From contig NZ_JAJMOY010000001.1 of NCBI RefSeq assembly GCF_020991415.1, forward strand, positions 992,001 through 1,056,000: DNA of 64,000 nt, read 5' to 3'. The stretch is from Flavobacterium sp. ENC (lineage in GTDB: Bacteria > Bacteroidota > Bacteroidia > Flavobacteriales > Flavobacteriaceae). Below are positions 45,825 to 55,700 of the stretch, one piece after another; position 1 is the first letter of the stretch, and each line of letters opens with the position of its first letter. The notes under the pieces are model-generated. The model was not told where the DNA came from. It saw only the letters and a program-made list of their open reading frames with translations, and ran no database searches. Both the position numbers and the translations under genes were made by a program.

Positions 45825-46820
45825 TTAATCCAAAGACTCAGTAAGTTTCTTAAAAACCGATTTAGCATCTTTACCCTCATATAAAATGCTGTAAACGGCG
45901 TCGATAATTGGCGTTTTCGCACCATAACCCTGATTTAGTTTATAGGCACTTTTGGTTGCGTAATACCCTTCGGCAACCATGCTCATCTCCATCATCGCGC
46001 TTTTTACGGTGTATCCTTTTCCGATCATGTTTCCGAACATTCTATTTCTTGAAAATACAGAGTATCCCGTAACCAATAAATCGCCTAAATAAGCGGAATC
46101 ATTGATGTTACGCTTCATTTTATGTACTTTTCTGATGAATTTCTTCATTTCGCGAATTCCGTTACTCATCATAACTGACTGAAAATTATCTCCATAACCT
46201 AAGCCATGTGCAATTCCGGCAGCGATAGCGTAAATGTTTTTAAGCATGGCAGCATATTCGGTACCGATAATATCATCTGAAATTTTTGCTTTAATGTAGT
46301 TTCCGGAAAGTGATTTGGCAACAATACTGGCTTTATCGGGATCACCACAGGCAATGGTCAGGTAGGAAAGTCTTTCTAATGCCACTTCTTCTGCGTGACA
46401 AGGACCTGTAATTACACCAATGTTATAATAGGGAATGTCGTATTGAATGTGGAAATGTTCACCAACAATTAAACTGGTTTCCGGAACAATACCTTTAATA
46501 GCAGAGAAAATAATTTTATCGGTTAAAGAAACCGTTAAATTTTTAAGTTCAGCATCCAGGAAAGCAGAAGGAATAGCAAAAATTACATAATCTGCATATG
46601 CAACAGCTTCATTTATATTATTGGTCAGTTTAAGTTTTGTGGTGTCAAATTCCACCGAACTTAAATAATTTGGATTGTGTTTGTATTTTTCAATGTGTTC
46701 TATGGCAGCATCGTTGCGCATGTACCAGGCAATTTCGGAAAGATTTACGCAAAGCATTTTTGCAATCGCCGTCGCCCAACTTCCTCCTCCAATTACTGCA
46801 AATTTTAATTTTTCGCTCAT
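45825..46820 (-). CDS. gpsA: Glycerol-3-phosphate dehydrogenase [NAD(P)+]
   Basis: 331 residues; makes sn-glycerol 3-phosphate from dihydroxyacetone phosphate for phospholipid synthesis. NAD-binding motif VIGGGSWATAIAKML at the N-terminus (about 8-22), FAIPSAFL, the substrate region VITGPCHAEEVAL, and the catalytic helix LKNIYAIAAGIAHGLGYGDN with the conserved lysine. SRNRMFG and EGYYATKSAY follow. It is a single-gene unit ending at the paired terminators. Confidence 0.95.
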   Translation of the reverse strand: MSEKLKFAVIGGGSWATAIAKMLCVNLSEIAWYMRNDAAIEHIEKYKHNPNYLSSVEFDTTKLKLTNNINEAVAYADYVIFAIPSAFLDAELKNLTVSLTDKIIFSAIKGIVPETSLIVGEHFHIQYDIPYYNIGVITGPCHAEEVALERLSYLTIACGDPDKASIVAKSLSGNYIKAKISDDIIGTEYAAMLKNIYAIAAGIAHGLGYGDNFQSVMMSNGIREMKKFIRKVHKMKRNINDSAYLGDLLVTGYSVFSRNRMFGNMIGKGYTVKSAMMEMSMVAEGYYATKSAYKLNQGYGAKTPIIDAVYSILYEGKDAKSVFKKLTESLD

Positions 46821-47196
46821 TATTTTAATAATTTAAAACAAAAGTACTTAATAATGTAGTAATAATACAAAAACTGATTTAAGAAATTTAAATACAGCCT
46901 GTCATTTCAATGGTTTTCAGGTACTTTCGGATAAGAGGAAAAATATTTTAACAAGTACACAATAATTTTGTAATCCCCGCGTTGTAAGTAATTATAAATT
47001 AGAATTTTAATGAGTTTAGCAAAAATTGAGTTAGTTAGTTTTGTTTTAGTATTTTAAAAGGCGTTCCTAAATAAATTAAGAACGCCTTTTTTGTACTTTA
47101 TCTTTAAGTCGCACTACTCAGTTTACAGTCGCAGTATTCAAGTTACAGTTTTCAGTCTGGTTTCAACTGAGACTGAACACTGGAACTGAAAACTAA
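46821..47196. other. Intergenic region with possible small transcript
   Basis: No clear protein gene. It contains a -7-like box TAATTTTG (46963-46970), a very short frame of 15 codons (47010-47057, starting MSLAKIEL) and a strong terminator (47056-47094). The remainder, 47095-47196, is made of CAGTCGCAGT/ACAGTTTTCAGT-type repeats. Confidence 0.5.
47056..47094. terminator. Terminator between gpsA and the alcohol dehydrogenase gene
   Basis: AAAAGGCGTTC (47056-47066) pairs perfectly with GAACGCCTTTT (47080-47090). T6 follows on the + strand; T4 follows on the minus strand. It may end the minus-strand alcohol dehydrogenase transcript and also a small + strand transcript. Confidence 0.85.
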
Positions 47197-48354
47197 CTAA
47201 TAACTCATCTCCACAATAGCTTTTACTTTGTCTAAAGTAACCAATTGTTTTTCTCCCAGACCTTTCCAGCCTCTTTCTTCAAAACGGTTTACAATGAAAT
47301 CAGCGGTTTTATCGTAGTCGTTGGTGTACTGCGATAATTTGGTATCCATTCCCATCATGTGGAAGAAAGCTACCGTTTGATTAATCGCTTCTTTCGCTAC
47401 TTCGTCATCAGTACCGGTTAAGTTGAAGATACGTCTTCCGTATTGTGCTAATTTTTCTTTTTTGGTGTCGAACATCACATGGTATAAGCTTGGACCTACA
47501 ATTGCCAGGGTTCTGGCATGATCGATACCGTACAAAGCGGTTAATTCATGACCAATCATATGTGTCGCCCAGTCGGAAGGAACTCCTTTTTGAATCAATC
47601 CGTTTAAGGCCATTGTACAGCTCCACATAAAGTTCGAAGCCAAAGCGTAATCTGTTGGGTTTTCAACGACCTTTGGACCAACTTCAATCAAAGTCTGTAA
47701 AATTCCTTCGGCAATCCTGTCTTGCAGATAACCTTCGTGCGGATAGGTTAAGTATTGCTCCATAACGTGTGTATAAGCGTCAACAACACCGTTTTGAATT
47801 TGTCTTTTTGGCAAAGATTCAATAACCGTTGGATCACAAATAGAGAATTTTGGAAATAAAGCACTTCCGCCAGAAGCTAATTTTTCCTGAGTTGCTTTAA
47901 TTGTTACTACATATCCGGAATTCATTTCGCTTCCCGTGGCAGGCAATGTCAAAATAGTTCCAAATGGCACTGCATTTTCTTTAATCAGAAGACGTTTTTG
48001 CAGGATATCAATCGGATTTCCTTCAAAGTTAACAGCCGCCGAAATAAATTTCACACCATCAATAACAGAGCCGCCGCCAACAGCCAGAATAAAATCGATT
48101 TTTTCGGCCTTGATAACTTCAACCGCTTTCATCAGCGTTTCAAAATGCGGATTGGGTTCAATTCCCCCAAATTCCACGATTTCAAAACCTTTTAAATTTT
48201 GGATTACCTGTTCGTGAATTCCGTTTTTAAAGATACTTCCACCGCCATAAGCCAATAATATTTTGGCATCTTTTGGAACTAAAGTCGAAAGTTTTTCAAT
48301 TTGTCCTTTTCCGAAGATTAAATTCGTCGGATTGTATAATTCAAAGTTTAGCAT
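47197..48354 (-). CDS. Iron-containing alcohol dehydrogenase (YqhD-like aldehyde reductase)
   Basis: 385 residues of the iron-dependent (type III) alcohol dehydrogenase family, NAD(P)H-dependent. The N-terminus FELYNPTNLIFGKGQIEKL, the nucleotide loop AVGGGSVIDGVKF and the metal-site His residues in DAYTHVMEQYLTYPHEGY and MIGHELTALYGIDHARTLAI fit the YqhD/butanol dehydrogenase branch. Members reduce many toxic aldehydes. It lies downstream of a DJ-1/Hsp31-like gene on the same strand, and the LysR gene is divergent from that gene, a set-up like a carbonyl-stress cassette. Substrate unknown. Confidence 0.9.
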   Translation of the reverse strand: MLNFELYNPTNLIFGKGQIEKLSTLVPKDAKILLAYGGGSIFKNGIHEQVIQNLKGFEIVEFGGIEPNPHFETLMKAVEVIKAEKIDFILAVGGGSVIDGVKFISAAVNFEGNPIDILQKRLLIKENAVPFGTILTLPATGSEMNSGYVVTIKATQEKLASGGSALFPKFSICDPTVIESLPKRQIQNGVVDAYTHVMEQYLTYPHEGYLQDRIAEGILQTLIEVGPKVVENPTDYALASNFMWSCTMALNGLIQKGVPSDWATHMIGHELTALYGIDHARTLAIVGPSLYHVMFDTKKEKLAQYGRRIFNLTGTDDEVAKEAINQTVAFFHMMGMDTKLSQYTNDYDKTADFIVNRFEERGWKGLGEKQLVTLDKVKAIVEMSY

Positions 48355-48511
48355 AATTTTTTTATAGTTTCTAAGATGCTAAGGTTCTGAGGTACTAAGT
48401 TTTTTTTCAAACTTAAGTCTAAGAATCTCAGTATCATGTTTTTGTTTTTAGGTGCTAAGGTTCTGAGGCACTAAGTCTCTAAGTTTTTAAAAGATACCAA
48501 ATCTTAGTCCC
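48355..48511. repeat. GCTAAGGTTCTGAGG-type repeats
   Basis: Two copies of GTGCTAAGGTTCTGAGGCACTAAG-like sequence (near 48377 and 48453) with A/T-rich spacer. The same phrase occurs at 15500-15530, upstream of the WYL gene. No gene is seen. Confidence 0.6.
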
Positions 48512-49276
48512 TTATTTATTTAATTGCTCCAATAATTTACCTGCTACTAATTTAGACGAAGCCGGATTTTGTCCTGTAATTAAAAGGCCGTCTTCAACTG
48601 CATAAGGCTGCCAGTTTTCCCCTTTTGAGAACTTACCGCCATTTTGTGTTAAAGCATCTTCCAGTAAAAAGGGAACTACTTTTGTTAAACCAACCGCTTC
48701 TTCTTCTGTATTCGTAAATCCGGTTACTTTTTTACCTTTCACTAAATATTCGCCTTTTACTTTTACGTTTTTCAAAACTGCAGGAGCGTGACAAACAAAA
48801 GCAACCGGTTTATTGTGCGTGTAAAAAGATTCGATTAGTGCAATTGAACTTTTGTCTTCTACTAAATCCCAAAGTGGTCCGTGACCTCCCGGATAGAATA
48901 CCGCATCATAATCTTTCTGGTTGATAGTAGAAAGTTTATGCGTGTTTTTTAGTTTTTCCTGTAATGCTTTATCGGCATCAAAACGTTTGGTGTCTTCGGT
49001 TGCAGAAGATGGATCGGCACTTTTAGGATCAATTGGCGGCTGGCCTCCCAGTGGTGATGCAATGGTGATTTCGATCCCCTTGTCTAGTAATTCATAATAA
49101 GGTGCGGCAAATTCTTCTGACCAGAATCCTGTTTTTTCTCCTGTATTGCCCAGTTTATCATTACTGGTCACAACAAATAATACTTTTTTCATACCTTTTT
49201 TATTTGATTTTTGAGCGGTAGCAGAAAAGCTAACGGCTGTGAATACTATAGTTACGAGTAATGCTATTTTTTTCAT
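48512..49276 (-). CDS. Exported DJ-1/PfpI (Hsp31-like) protein
   Basis: 254 residues. A signal-like N-terminus (KKIALLVTIVFTAVSFSATA) precedes the DJ-1 fold. The nucleophile Cys is in FVCHAPAVL, the acidic partner in KTGFWSEEFAAPYYEL, and GGHGPLWDL holds the elbow region. DJ-1/Hsp31 members act as glyoxalase III, deglycase or protein-quality-control enzymes. An export signal is less common for this family. It is divergent from the LysR regulator, which may control it and the dehydrogenase. Confidence 0.88.
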   Translation of the reverse strand: MKKIALLVTIVFTAVSFSATAQKSNKKGMKKVLFVVTSNDKLGNTGEKTGFWSEEFAAPYYELLDKGIEITIASPLGGQPPIDPKSADPSSATEDTKRFDADKALQEKLKNTHKLSTINQKDYDAVFYPGGHGPLWDLVEDKSSIALIESFYTHNKPVAFVCHAPAVLKNVKVKGEYLVKGKKVTGFTNTEEEAVGLTKVVPFLLEDALTQNGGKFSKGENWQPYAVEDGLLITGQNPASSKLVAGKLLEQLNK

Positions 49277-49362
49277 ATTGTTTAATTTTTATACAAATTT
49301 ACGGTAATAGTGATATCAGTAAAAATAAAATAAACTATGTTTGTTATAAATTTATTTATATC

Positions 49363-50268
49363 ATGGTAAATCTCGAATGGTACAGAACCTTTAAGTCGGT
49401 TTATAAAAACGGCAATTTTTCTATTGCCGCCAAAGAATTGTTTATGAGCCAGCCTGCTGTAAGTCAGCAGATTTCAATGCTGGAAGCTCACGTGGGTAAT
49501 AAATTATTTAATCGAAAGTCGAAAGGAGTAGAAGCTACCGAGTATGGTAAGTTACTCAATAATTTAATTATTGATGCACTTGATCGTCTGGAAAATGTAG
49601 AAACTACTTTTAGGGCGAAAGCCCAGGATTCCGTTCGCTTAATTTCTGTCGGAGTTTCAAAAGATTTGTTCAATAGCGTGGGAAGTACTTTAATTTCAAA
49701 ATTTGATTTTATAGATTTTACATTTGGAGATAATGATACTCTTTTCTCCTTAGTCGATGCTAAAAAACTGGATTTTGCAATCGTAACCAAGCAATTTGAA
49801 ACCTTTGATACAATTTATGAAATCGTCGGAAAAATTAAACTGGTTATGGTGGCACCACTAAATTTAGATGCGGAAAAATTCCGTCAGATCTTAAAAACAG
49901 ATAATTACACGGCAACCGAACAATGGCTTAATGAACAAAAATGGTATTGCCATGACGCGAGAATTTCGCATATAAAATTATTCTGGTTACATGCTTTTAA
50001 TAAAAAGAGGCCGTCTATGGTTCCTAATTACATTATTCCGTCAGAATCTGAAATGCTTGAAATGCTGTCCAGAAACTCGGGAGTTGCAATAACCTGGAAT
50101 TGCAATGCAAGAAGATATATTAAGGAAAATAAGCTGCAGCTGTTATGGAATAGTTTTCATGTGCCCGAGGAATTCGTGTATGTACTGACGGCTAAAAACA
50201 ACAATGTAAATTCCTTTTTTGATAGTATTTCCAAAGAATTAAAATTGTTTTTTGGTAACAGGCTTTAA
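49363..50268 (+). CDS. LysR-family transcriptional regulator
   Basis: 301 residues from MVNLEWYRTF at 49363; the upstream in-frame extension to 49261 overlaps the divergent gene and is not used. The HTH (about 14-60) is NGNFSIAAKELFMSQPAVSQ, then QISMLEAHVGNKLFNRKSKG, followed by the periplasmic-binding-type effector domain. It is divergent from the DJ-1-like gene with an 86-base spacer, the standard arrangement of a LysR regulator and its target. The effector is not known. Confidence 0.92.
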   Translation: MVNLEWYRTFKSVYKNGNFSIAAKELFMSQPAVSQQISMLEAHVGNKLFNRKSKGVEATEYGKLLNNLIIDALDRLENVETTFRAKAQDSVRLISVGVSKDLFNSVGSTLISKFDFIDFTFGDNDTLFSLVDAKKLDFAIVTKQFETFDTIYEIVGKIKLVMVAPLNLDAEKFRQILKTDNYTATEQWLNEQKWYCHDARISHIKLFWLHAFNKKRPSMVPNYIIPSESEMLEMLSRNSGVAITWNCNARRYIKENKLQLLWNSFHVPEEFVYVLTAKNNNVNSFFDSISKELKLFFGNRL

Positions 50269-50387
50269 GTTGAAATCAGGGTATGCGGTACTGTTCGGTT
50301 ATCTTTTAAAATATATGAAAATTCTTCTTTTTTGTTTTGAGTTTATCCTTGAAAAGGATAATTTTGACCAACAAACTAAACTTCCCA

Positions 50388-50747
50388 ATGATGAAAAAGC
50401 TTACAATGATTTTAATGGGTATGCTCGTATTTTTCGTGATTAATTCCTGTAGTAAACATGAGGATGAGGCAATATTTGATTGCCTGGCCGCATCAATTTA
50501 TATTAAATTACATAATTCGACGGATGCCAATTTTCCAAAGCTCATGAATTATTCCGTTGAATACACCGGGACAGGAACTTTAGCGGAAGTAAAATGGAAC
50601 TTTGGTGACGGAACCACCGGAGCGGGTACGGTTGTTACCCATTTGTATACTAAGGCGGGAACTTATGAGGCTAAAGCGGATGTTACCATTAAGAAAGACG
50701 CTTCAGAATGTACTTCCACTCTAAAGAGAACGGTGACGATAGACTAG
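50388..50747 (+). CDS. Small PKD-domain lipoprotein
   Basis: 119 residues. Two adjacent ATG codons (50388 and 50391) begin a lipoprotein signal (MILMGMLVFFVINSC), and the lipobox INSC gives the anchored cysteine near residue 22. The remainder is one PKD-like domain with WNFGDGTTGAGTVVTHLYTK. It is probably an outer-membrane or periplasmic lipoprotein of unknown binding partner, located between LysR and the NrtR gene without clear link to either. Confidence 0.75.
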   Translation: MMKKLTMILMGMLVFFVINSCSKHEDEAIFDCLAASIYIKLHNSTDANFPKLMNYSVEYTGTGTLAEVKWNFGDGTTGAGTVVTHLYTKAGTYEAKADVTIKKDASECTSTLKRTVTID

Positions 50748-50775
50748 TAAACAGTTAGAAAAAGAAAATATACAA

Positions 50776-50828
50776 GAGAGTCAATTTCGTGATTTATTGC
50801 ACAGGCATAAATAATGAAATTGACTCTC
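50776..50828 (+). promoter_or_regulatory. Long hairpin or operator upstream of nrtR
   Basis: GAGAGTCAATTTC (50776-50788) pairs perfectly with GAAATTGACTCTC (50816-50828), and an inner ATTTAT/ATAAAT pair extends the stem. There is no T tract after it, and the right arm ends six bases before the nrtR -7 box (50835), so it is either an operator or the terminator of the PKD gene without a U tract. Confidence 0.5.
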
Positions 50829-50834
50829 ATTCGT

Positions 50835-50842
50835 TATATTTG
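50835..50842 (+). promoter_or_regulatory. -7 box of the nrtR-protease-helicase transcript
   Basis: TATATTTG matches TAnnTTTG and lies 20 bases before the preferred nrtR ATG (50863). It overlaps a GTG (50842) that would otherwise give a longer NrtR start, so that longer start is rejected. No -33 TTG was found at the right spacing. Confidence 0.6.
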
Positions 50843-50862
50843 TGAGATATGATTTTTTAATT

Positions 50863-51555
50863 ATGGAAAATTTTCAAAATATTCGAATTGCTGTTGACGC
50901 CATTGTTTTTGGATATAAAAACAACAATTTGTATGTACTTTTAATCGAACAGAAATTTGGTTCAGCCGAAAAATACTGGGCTCTACCGGGAGGGTTGGTG
51001 AAACCGGAAGAATCTTTAAGCGATGCTGTTATACGAGAATTGCGTGAAGAAACCAATGTACAGCTGAATTTCATGGAACAGCTTTACACTTTCGGGGATG
51101 ATATTAAAAGAGATTCCAGAAATCGTGTAATTTCAGTAGCGTATTATGCACTTGTTGATGCTTCAAATCTGGAAATTAAGGCGGATACCGATGCCGAAAA
51201 AGTACAATGGTTTAAAATAGATGAAGTTCCTTCTTTGGCTTTTGACCATAATTTGATCTTAAAGAAAGCAGTCGAACGATTAAAAGCTAAACTTACTTAC
51301 GAACCTATTGGTTTTGATTTACTGCCAAAAGAATTTCTGTTTTCGGAACTTGAAAATTTGTATTGTACCATTTTGGAAAAGGAAATTGACAGAAGAAATT
51401 TCAGGAAAAAGATCCTTAGTTATGGTTTTATAGAAGAAACGGAAATTTTTTCGGCAGTAAAAACCGGAAGACCGGCAAAATTATTTAAGTTTAATAAATT
51501 AAAATATAATGATTTAATAGAAAGAGGTTTTCATTTCGAAATAAAATTTGCTTAA
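50863..51555 (+). CDS. nrtR: NrtR-type regulator of NAD metabolism, intact Nudix box
   Basis: 230 residues: Nudix domain (about 8-140) and C-terminal winged helix (about 150-228; LLPKEFLFSELENLYCTILE). The Nudix box is complete except for the final Gly: G44-x5-E50-x7-R58-E59-L-R-E62-E63-T-N-V. NrtR proteins repress NAD biosynthesis or salvage genes and are released by ADP-ribose; some also hydrolyse it. The gene heads a unit with the protease and helicase (gaps 11 and 1 bases), and two palindromic sites lie before the NAD-salvage operon at 58270. Unlike the two xylose-linked paralogues in this window, it keeps the catalytic glutamates. Confidence 0.85.
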   Translation: MENFQNIRIAVDAIVFGYKNNNLYVLLIEQKFGSAEKYWALPGGLVKPEESLSDAVIRELREETNVQLNFMEQLYTFGDDIKRDSRNRVISVAYYALVDASNLEIKADTDAEKVQWFKIDEVPSLAFDHNLILKKAVERLKAKLTYEPIGFDLLPKEFLFSELENLYCTILEKEIDRRNFRKKILSYGFIEETEIFSAVKTGRPAKLFKFNKLKYNDLIERGFHFEIKFA

Positions 51556-51566
51556 ACTACATTATA

Positions 51567-52769
51567 ATGATTAAACCATTTCCATTCCATTCCGATTTAA
51601 GGGATTACTTTAAAAAGCAGGACAAAACCTGGTCCTGGTTTTCTGAGGAAAAGATCAAAGCAGAACAGCAAGAAGCCTTTAAAACGGATTTATTAAAAAA
51701 TTCCTACAGAATAGATCCCGATACAGAACCTAAAGTGTATGAAATCCTGAATGTTGCAAAAGATAAATTAGGAATCATTGTTCCGATTACCATTTATCAA
51801 TCGCAAAGTATGGATGGAAATAATGCCGGAGTTGTTTTTTTTGAAAACGAAGCGCATATTATTTTATCAGGAACGATTTTAAAACTGCTTAACGAAGAAG
51901 AATTGCTGGTTTTGTTCGGACATGAACTGTCTCACATTGTATTGTTTAGTCTGGAAAATGGTGATTTTGAAATTACCAACAGAATTATCAATACCATTGC
52001 CAGTGACAGCAACAGCGAATTGTTTTATTATGAAACCGCAAGACTGTACCAGCTTTATACCGAATTATTTTGTGATCTGGGCGCTTTGAAAGTCAGCGGA
52101 AGTCTGGAAACTACGATTCAGACCTTAGTAAAATTAAATACCGGTCTAGAAAAAGTTTCGGCAGAAAGTTATCTTAAACAAGCCAACGAAATTCTCGAAC
52201 GAATAGAAAAAGGATCTAATGGAGAAACGCATCCGGAGAATTTTATTCGCGCGAAAGCTCTGGAAATTTTCGAAAAAGACAATTCCGGTTACTATTCGAA
52301 AACAGAAAAAATTATTTCGGGAAAAACCGATTTGCATCAACTGAATTTATTTAATAAAAAACTGGTTTTTGATACTACAAAAGAATTAATCTCCATTATT
52401 CTGAAACCAAAATGGGCCCAATCTGAATATTGCCATGCACTTTACAAGCAATATTTTACGAATTCAGCGATAAGAACCGACGCTTTTATTGATGCTGTTT
52501 TCAAACTGAAAATAGAAAACAGCAGGAAAAACTTAAAAGAATATTATACCTATGTAATGCTCGACTTTGCCTTATGCGATCCTGATTTGAAAGAAGCATT
52601 TATCGGGCATATTCTGGATATTGCCGAACAATTAAGCCTGCAGGAAGAAATGAAAACGATTCTGAAAAAGGAATTGAACCTTACGGAGAAAAACTATAAA
52701 TCATTCGCTGAAAACTGCAGGAAGACTTTAAATACTATTTTAGAATCAGACCAGGAAAATACTTATTAA
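51567..52769 (+). CDS. M48-like zinc metalloprotease, cytoplasmic
   Basis: 400 residues, no signal peptide or transmembrane helix. Zinc motif HELSH (H119, E120, H123) in VLFGHELSHIVL and a downstream third-ligand motif LYTELFCDLGAL fit the peptidase M48/Ste24-like group. The C-terminal half is helical and unrecognised. It lies 11 bases after nrtR and 1 base before the helicase gene, so it is co-translated with both. A soluble protease next to a large ATPase effector suggests regulated cleavage of a partner, but its substrate is not known. Confidence 0.82.
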   Translation: MIKPFPFHSDLRDYFKKQDKTWSWFSEEKIKAEQQEAFKTDLLKNSYRIDPDTEPKVYEILNVAKDKLGIIVPITIYQSQSMDGNNAGVVFFENEAHIILSGTILKLLNEEELLVLFGHELSHIVLFSLENGDFEITNRIINTIASDSNSELFYYETARLYQLYTELFCDLGALKVSGSLETTIQTLVKLNTGLEKVSAESYLKQANEILERIEKGSNGETHPENFIRAKALEIFEKDNSGYYSKTEKIISGKTDLHQLNLFNKKLVFDTTKELISIILKPKWAQSEYCHALYKQYFTNSAIRTDAFIDAVFKLKIENSRKNLKEYYTYVMLDFALCDPDLKEAFIGHILDIAEQLSLQEEMKTILKKELNLTEKNYKSFAENCRKTLNTILESDQENTY

Positions 52770-52770
52770 G

Positions 52771-55700
52771 ATGATTACACCCATTAAGGAATCCGCTTTT
52801 TATCAATTTATCACCGAAAATTTCCAGCGGGGAACTTTTGCCAACGATGATATTATTGCGATAATAATGCCTTTGCTGAAAACGGTCGCCGCTATTCATA
52901 ACCAGGGAAAAGTCGTGTCACTGCAGAATATTTCGACTATTTATATCGAAAATCAGCATTTCCATATTACGGACAATGCTTTCGACATAAAAGATAATTC
53001 GAAAGCAATTGCGGCGTTTTTTAAAAGTAAAAGTAAAGCGTTTGAAATTTCTGGCGAACATTTTACAACCACCGAAATCGGGGAAGGCGTAAAAAGAGAA
53101 TATGGCGATAAAAGTGTTTCTGAAGAGGATGCTGAGAATCTAAAGAAACCTGCTTATATAAAAGATTACAGCTGTTTCGAATTTGAATTCGGCCATCACG
53201 ATCCGGTGACAGATATTTTTGTTCTGGGAATGATTCTGGCCAGTATCGCATTGCAATTTGATTTTACGGATATCGAAGACGTGAAGCGTTTTGTAGAATA
53301 TCGCAGGAAAATGTATTTCCTGAACAGCAAAATAAATCCTGCGATTGCCAATATTATTTTGGGAATGACAGAACTGAATCGCGAGAATCGCTGGAAAGAT
53401 TTAAATGAAATAGTCGAAAAACTTCAAAATTACCGGGATTACAATCCGGAAACCGAGTATGATTTATCAAGTTTAATTGATGCGAAAGTTCAGAATAAAA
53501 ACCAATTCATTCACGAAAAACTTCGAAACCGGCTATTTGATAATAGTAAGCGAAACCGGCTTTTATATTTTCAGCCGAATTTAAAATTCCTGAACCTGAC
53601 CGTTTCTTCGGTTCCGCAGGCATTGAATTATGAAAATATAAATCCGGATGCTATTTTTTACTGGAATGCGGAGATTTCAAAAAAAATCAGCAATACCAGT
53701 ACGATTTCACTCAACAAATATTTAGAATTTCAGGACAATACCTATATCGTTCCCACGCTCGATAAAATTCGTTTAGAAGCGAATAAGGACATTAACGAAT
53801 ACGGCTTTAGCCAGTTAAAACTCGTTTTGTGTAACCTGAACTGGTTTAATACCAAAGAAGAAAGTACAGAAAAAATAGTTTCACCTTTGCTTCTGGCATC
53901 CGTGACGCTGACGAAGAAAAAAGGGGTGAAAGATGATTATTCCTTAGAATTTCTCGATTCTGAAGTGGAAATAAATCCTGTTTTGGCTAATATGCTAAAA
54001 GATTTATATGACATTCGATTACCGGAACGCATTCAGCTTTCGGAAACCAAAATCGAGGAAGTTTATGAATTATTGCGCATACAAGTGGAGAAAAACAGTT
54101 CGGGAATTGTTTTGGATTATATCGCCAAACCCAAAATAAAACTGATTCATTCGCAGGCCAGACAAATTCTGACACAGTTTAATAAGCGCTCCAAAAAGAA
54201 GGAAGCCATTCAGGATCAAAAAAATCTGAGTTATTCTTATAAGCCCGAAAATTTTCAGCCGTATGGTCTGGAATTGTTCCGAAATTATGTTTTTACACAG
54301 GCTTCCTCTTTAGAATACCTGATCAACAGCGATATAAAACAGAACCCGCATTTTTTCAATGAAACCAAAACCATAGAAAGAGAATTTTACCAGCTTGATG
54401 AAGGTGACGTAAATCCTTTCCGTTGGGAATTTGATACCTGCAATCTAATCTTAGGCAATTTTAATTATAAAAAAATGTCTTTGGTTCGCGATTACAATCA
54501 GGTTATTGAAAACAATGTTGAAAGTAATGTTTTCGGGAATTTGTTCAATTCACTGGCACAAAAAGAGTTTAAAAATGAACTGGAATCCGGCAATAGTTTT
54601 ACCAAAACATTTAATGTTGTAGCGAGCGATCCTACACAAAACAACGCCGTAAAATATTCCGAATCGGGCGAAAGTTATATTATACAAGGGCCCCCGGGAA
54701 CAGGGAAGTCACAAACCATCGCCAATTTAATTGCCAATTATGTGGCAAATGATAAAAAGGTTTTGTTTGTCTGTGAGAAGCGCGCGGCCTTAGACGTGGT
54801 TTTTTACCGCCTTAAAAATCAGGGACTGGATGATTTATGCTGTTTAATTCATGATTCACAGGCCGATAAAAAAGAATTTATTCTGGATCTGAAACAGACT
54901 TTTAACGATTTTACGGCATCTAAAAATAATTTTCACGCGGTAGCAACTAATAGAGATAAGTTAGTTCAGAAGATTGATGCTGAAATCCATAAAGTCACGG
55001 TTTTTCATGATTTTATGAATGCCAGGATCGACAATGAAACGGACCTGACGATCAAATCACTTTTTGATGTTTTGGTTTCTAATCCGCATAAAGCGTTACT
55101 GGATAATCTGAATATGCTGGATGATAACGCCGGACTTCAGGACTGGAGCAAACATCACGAATTATTCGAAAAATTATTTGCCATAAATCAGGAAACCAAC
55201 CAATCGGAGTTCTTTTCTGTGCATCCGTTCCGTTTTTTAAGGATGGATGCCTTTCGAAAATACAAACATATCTCTGATTTAAGGAAAGATCTTGAAAACA
55301 GCCAGGAGATACTGGAAAACATTTCAGAACGACTGGATTTTGTTTCCATTTCGCCAAAAGTTGATACGTTTTTTGAGATTCATAAATTGCTGCGCAAAGC
55401 AATAGCGACTTTTATCTATTTCGATAATAGTGTATCTGAATTATTAGAGCCGGACAGCGCTCTTTTCAGATTGCTTGAAAAAGATGTTCAGACGTTATTG
55501 AAACTGAGATCTGATATTGAAAAATCGGCCCAACAGTATCCGTACTGGACCAGGGCGATATCAGAAACGGATGCGAAAACGGCTCTGGAAATCATCAGAA
55601 AAAACGAAAACAGCTTTTTTAATTTCATCAATTCGGATTATAAAAAAACACGAAGCGAAATTCTTGCCGTTTACGACATCAATAAACATACAGTAAAACC

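Noticed and set aside
49261..49362. N-terminal extension of the LysR protein
   Set aside because: It overlaps the divergent DJ-1-like gene start and lacks the typical LysR beginning, which starts at 49363.
50842..50862. GTG start for the NrtR protein
   Set aside because: The GTG overlaps the -7 promoter box TATATTTG; the ATG at 50863 fits better.
55079..55402. Minus-strand gene within the helicase
   Set aside because: It is one of several antisense frames in a long coding region with no supporting motif or start context.
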